From positions 1 through 44,246 of the forward strand of contig PMPH01000137.1 of NCBI GenBank assembly GCA_003161045.1: 44,246 nt of DNA. Direction: 5' to 3'. The position numbers and the translations under genes were made by a program. The first letter of the stretch is position 1; each line of letters starts with the position of its first letter. The stretch is from Acidobacteriaceae bacterium (GTDB lineage Bacteria; Acidobacteriota; Terriglobia; Terriglobales; Acidobacteriaceae). Below, in pieces: positions 41,878-44,246 of the stretch. The notes below the pieces were generated by a model. It was given only the letters and a program-made list of their open reading frames with translations. It was not told the origin of the DNA and searched no databases.

Positions 41878-42828
41878 TTGAGAGCCATGAACAGCGCCGC
41901 TCCGTATCAGCCCCAGCCTTCATCCGTCTCTGGCTTGAGCCTCGTGGAGGTGGATTCGTTGCCTGACGTGCAGCCTGTAGGGGTGAGCGCGGCGTGGCGC
42001 AAGTTGTTGATGCAGGTGGAGATGGCCGCACCCTATGTGCAGTTGGCGGCTATCGAGGGCGAACACGGCACCGGCAAGCATACGCTGGCCCGCTATCTTT
42101 TCCGCCGCTCGCCGCTGGCGCGCACGAGTTTTCAGCGGCGCGACGCCCGGGAATGGCTGGTGGCTGACGCCGATCCGGCCACGCTCACTGGCTTCATTTA
42201 TCTGGATCGCGTGGACCTGCTGGCGTCTCCGGGGCAGGGGCTGCTGCTCAGTGTGCTCAAGGCGGTGCAGGACCGTCCGGCGGGCCGCGCGGTGCTGCTG
42301 GCCTCCTCGCAGACCTCGCTGCGCCTGATGGCCGCGCAAGGGCTGTTGCTGCCTGATCTGGCCTTCCGGCTAACCGCCGTCCGCTTTGCCATTCCTCCGC
42401 TGCGCCAGCGCAGGGAAGACGTAGCCGTGCTGGCCCAGACGCTGCTGGATCGCATCTGCAGCCGCTACCAGCAGCGCCCCGTGCTGCTGGGGCCGGGCAC
42501 GCTGGCCCGTCTGTTACAGCACAACTGGCCGGGAAATGTGCGCGAACTGGCCTCGGTGCTGGAGACCGCTCTGCTGGAGGCCGTCAATGGCGTCATCCGC
42601 CCCGACGATCTGGCTCTGCCCAATGGTCTGGAAGCCTCGCCCGAGGTGCGCCCGGCCGCGCGCGCCGATAACCTGAACAGCCTGAATCTGGATGCGGTCA
42701 TTCAGCAGCACGTGCAGTATGTCCTGGACCTGAACCGGGGCAACAAGCTGCGCGCCGCCCGCCAGCTCGGCATCAGCCGCTCAACCCTCTACCGCATCCT
42801 GGGCAACGAGACCATTCTGGCGCAGTGA
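41878..42828 (+). CDS. Degenerate sigma-54-activator-like AAA+ protein with Fis-type HTH
   Basis: The 316-residue product has an AAA+ core with Walker A GEHGTGKH (61-68), a Walker B-like FIYLDRV (106-112) where the usual glutamate after Asp is Arg, LPDLAFRLTAVRFAIPPLRQRREDV (159-181) and HNWPGNVREL (215-224). A Fis-type helix-turn-helix (KLRAARQLGISRSTLYRIL) ends the protein. The sigma-54 contact motif GAFTGA is missing, and the expected loop region is short. It therefore probably does not open sigma-54 promoters and may act as a DNA-binding regulator. The TTG at 41878 is preferred because GGAGG lies nine bases upstream; an ATG at 41887 is possible. Confidence 0.8.
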   Translation: MRAMNSAAPYQPQPSSVSGLSLVEVDSLPDVQPVGVSAAWRKLLMQVEMAAPYVQLAAIEGEHGTGKHTLARYLFRRSPLARTSFQRRDAREWLVADADPATLTGFIYLDRVDLLASPGQGLLLSVLKAVQDRPAGRAVLLASSQTSLRLMAAQGLLLPDLAFRLTAVRFAIPPLRQRREDVAVLAQTLLDRICSRYQQRPVLLGPGTLARLLQHNWPGNVRELASVLETALLEAVNGVIRPDDLALPNGLEASPEVRPAARADNLNSLNLDAVIQQHVQYVLDLNRGNKLRAARQLGISRSTLYRILGNETILAQ

Positions 42829-42922
42829 GGAGCCTGTAACGGCGCTTCACCTCCGCGCAGTCAGAATGGGCAGTCAGGGCCTCTTCCTCTCTGGGCTGCT
42901 TTGTCCCGGCCGTTCCCTGCGT

Positions 42923-43750
42923 TTACATGGCGCTTTTCACGCGCACCACGGTGATCTTGGTGAAGCCCTCTTCAAAGACCGGCGGCTTGAGTTTTTCGGC
43001 CATCTTGTGCATCACCTCTTCGCTCACCGAGCGCTCGCGCTTGCTGTTGCGCTCCAGGCAGACCGCGAGCGGCACGTCGAAGAAGACCGCCTGTACCTCG
43101 TAGCCGAAGCTCTGGGCCATCTTGATCCACTGGCGGCGCTCGTGGATGGAAAGGTTGGTGGCGTCCACGTAGTTCCAGGGCATGCGGGCGATCAGGCGGG
43201 CCCGCAAGAGCGATCGCAGGGTGGAGAAGACCAGTCCCTGGTAGCGCTGCTCCTCGACATCATCGAACAGAATGTTGCGCAAGAGGTCGCTTGACAGCGG
43301 CGTGACGCCGCGGCGGCGGAACCAGGTGGTTTTGCCCGAGCCGGGCAGGCCGATGGCCAGCACCACGTAACCCTTGGGGGCCTGCGGCGAGCGTTCGGCC
43401 GCCTGCGGCTCCTGCGAGGGTACGAAGGGCATCTCGGGCTGGGTTTCCAGTTCCAGGCGCCCGGAGTAGGCCGGCTCATCCCATTCCTGTCTGGCGGGCC
43501 GTTCGGTTTTTGGGAGCCGCTGCTGTCGGGCGGGCCGTTGCCCGGCTCCGTCCGGCATCACTGCCGGACGTGGCGCGGCTGATTGCCGGGAGGGTTCCTG
43601 GGAGCGTGGCTCACGGTGTTGCGGCGGCGGTGCAGGAAGCTCGTCCGGATAGAGCGGCACCAAGGGCCGCAGCTGATCCGTTGGAAGTTCCTGGCCGATC
43701 TTGCCGGTGGATTCGGAGGTATTGGGGGGGCGTCTGGAGCGTTTTCTCAT
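42923..43750 (-). CDS. P-loop kinase of the AAA_33/polynucleotide-kinase-like type with disordered N-terminus
   Basis: The 275-residue product has an N-terminal region of about 120 residues rich in Pro, Arg, Gln and Glu and predicted to be disordered, then a compact P-loop domain: VLAIGLPGSGKTTW (Walker A, 134-142), SSDLLRNILFDD, LRSLLRARLIARMPWNYVDATNLSIHERR and AVFFDVPLAVCLERNSKR. This matches AAA_33 kinases (zeta-toxin/PNK-like), which phosphorylate nucleic acids or small molecules; the substrate is unknown. No antitoxin-like gene is adjacent. The ATG at 43750 was chosen because AAGG lies nearby and the basic MRKRSRR start is plausible. Confidence 0.82.
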   Translation of the reverse strand: MRKRSRRPPNTSESTGKIGQELPTDQLRPLVPLYPDELPAPPPQHREPRSQEPSRQSAAPRPAVMPDGAGQRPARQQRLPKTERPARQEWDEPAYSGRLELETQPEMPFVPSQEPQAAERSPQAPKGYVVLAIGLPGSGKTTWFRRRGVTPLSSDLLRNILFDDVEEQRYQGLVFSTLRSLLRARLIARMPWNYVDATNLSIHERRQWIKMAQSFGYEVQAVFFDVPLAVCLERNSKRERSVSEEVMHKMAEKLKPPVFEEGFTKITVVRVKSAM

Positions 43751-44142
43751 CACACCTTCAATATGTGCGTATTGATACCGGAATACCACACTTCCCGAGG
43801 GTGCTGCAAATCATGTGCACTTTGTTTCGTATCATTCGGTACCGGAATAGGATTGCCAACGCCGCGGGAGGCGGGGCGCAGAGCGGGAAGGGAGGCGGGG
43901 AGCCGTTGCAAAAAGGGAAGGCGGAGCCTTTATAGCAGGAATGCGGGAGGTGGCCGGGCTGGAAGGCGCGGCCGTCCATTTCCATCTGTAAATTTGCGGC
44001 TTTTCATCTGTGCCGCCCTGCGTTATCGCCCCTCGGTTTCCGAGGCGCTGCGCCCTATAATAAAGAGTGGCAGCTTGCGTCCTGGGCCTCGCTGAAGGGA
44101 CAGAAGCGCGGTGAGGCCAAGAGTTTTTGCCCGGTGCTTCCT
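43751..44142. promoter_or_regulatory. Divergent gap between the kinase and uvrA
   Basis: The gap contains a direct repeat TACCGGAATA at about 43777-43786 and 43841-43850, with AT-rich sequence between them, which could be an operator pair. A purine-rich run (GGGAGGCGGGG-type) follows at about 43860-43925. No gene or classical LexA box is evident, although uvrA starts to the right. Confidence 0.4.
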
Positions 44143-44246
44143 TTGAATGACGCCATCATCATCCGCGGCGCGCGGACTCACAATCTGAAGAACATCTGCT
44201 GCGAGATTCCCCACGGCAAGCTGACGGTGATCAGCGGCGTCTCGGG
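44143..44246 (+). CDS. uvrA: UvrABC excision repair ATPase UvrA, N-terminal part
   Basis: The gene runs off the right edge. The visible 34 residues include DAIIIRGARTHNLKNI and GKLTVISGVS, the characteristic start of UvrA up to the first Walker A motif. UvrA recognises DNA lesions and loads UvrB in nucleotide excision repair. The start is uncertain: a TTG at 44143 or a GTG at 44134, neither with a good Shine-Dalgarno sequence. Confidence 0.9.
   Translation, partial: MNDAIIIRGARTHNLKNICCEIPHGKLTVISGVS

Noticed and set aside
42923-43750. Zeta toxin of a toxin-antitoxin pair
   Set aside because: The P-loop domain is similar in outline, but no small antitoxin gene is adjacent and the N-terminus is unlike zeta toxins.

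Overview
This window looks like a chromosomal segment of a GC-rich Gram-negative bacterium of the phylum Acidobacteriota, probably class Terriglobia. The inference rests on a VWFA-related secreted protein of the acidobacterial type, Gly/His-rich and sigma-like small-protein families that I associate with this phylum, coiled-coil porins, a lipoprotein diacylglyceryl transferase, and many short palindromic repeats between genes. No rRNA, tRNA, CRISPR array, prophage or intact transposase is visible. The only RNA gene seen is a small SRP RNA (about 39463-39557).

Layout. 1-1886: the 5' part of uppP and rnj (RNase J), both minus. 2365-3024: a secreted Gly/His-rich protein. 3112-5501: dapD, a small conserved hypothetical gene and a flavin-nucleotide-binding protein, all minus. 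5713-9977: two full porin genes and the 3' remnant of a third. 10375-13341: a large secreted PIG-L deacetylase. 13664-18428: an APC permease, msrP-msrQ and tgt. 18334-20535: a TPR/glycosyltransferase protein that overlaps tgt tail to tail. 20911-22871: a zinc-ribbon plus sigma-region-4 pair, divergent from an HTH/S24-like regulator. 23182-26071: lipA, deoC and hpt. 26263-28874: lgt, a SprT/YgjP-like metalloprotease and fabI. 29053-32675: a minus-strand operon for DUF1015, an amidase, a GerMN protein and murI. 33129-36256: a VWA protein, tsaB-rimI and a DUF465 protein. 36547-40749: psd-pssA, an Asd-like protein without the catalytic cysteine, ffs and fabH. 40973-44246: an orphan LolD-type ATPase, a degenerate sigma-54-activator-like protein, a P-loop kinase and the start of uvrA.

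The functional theme is the cell envelope. Represented are undecaprenyl phosphate recycling (uppP), meso-DAP/lysine synthesis (dapD), D-glutamate supply (murI), peptidoglycan hydrolysis (amidase), lipoprotein maturation (lgt), fatty-acid and phospholipid synthesis (fabH, fabI, psd, pssA), porins and periplasmic methionine-sulfoxide repair (msrPQ). Housekeeping RNA genes (rnj, tgt, tsaB, rimI, ffs) are interspersed.

The most unusual feature is a set of short mobile-looking palindromic repeats. Intergenic copies of about 120-155 bp have terminal inverted repeats that start with TAGAGC or a close variant. The inner hairpin of two of them also occurs inside tsaB and rimI, in frame and in the same phase, each time encoding the peptide DRSSS. 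This resembles the in-frame palindromic elements known from Rickettsia. A second notable feature is the modular porin cluster, whose genes share leaders, N-termini and terminators but have different barrels.
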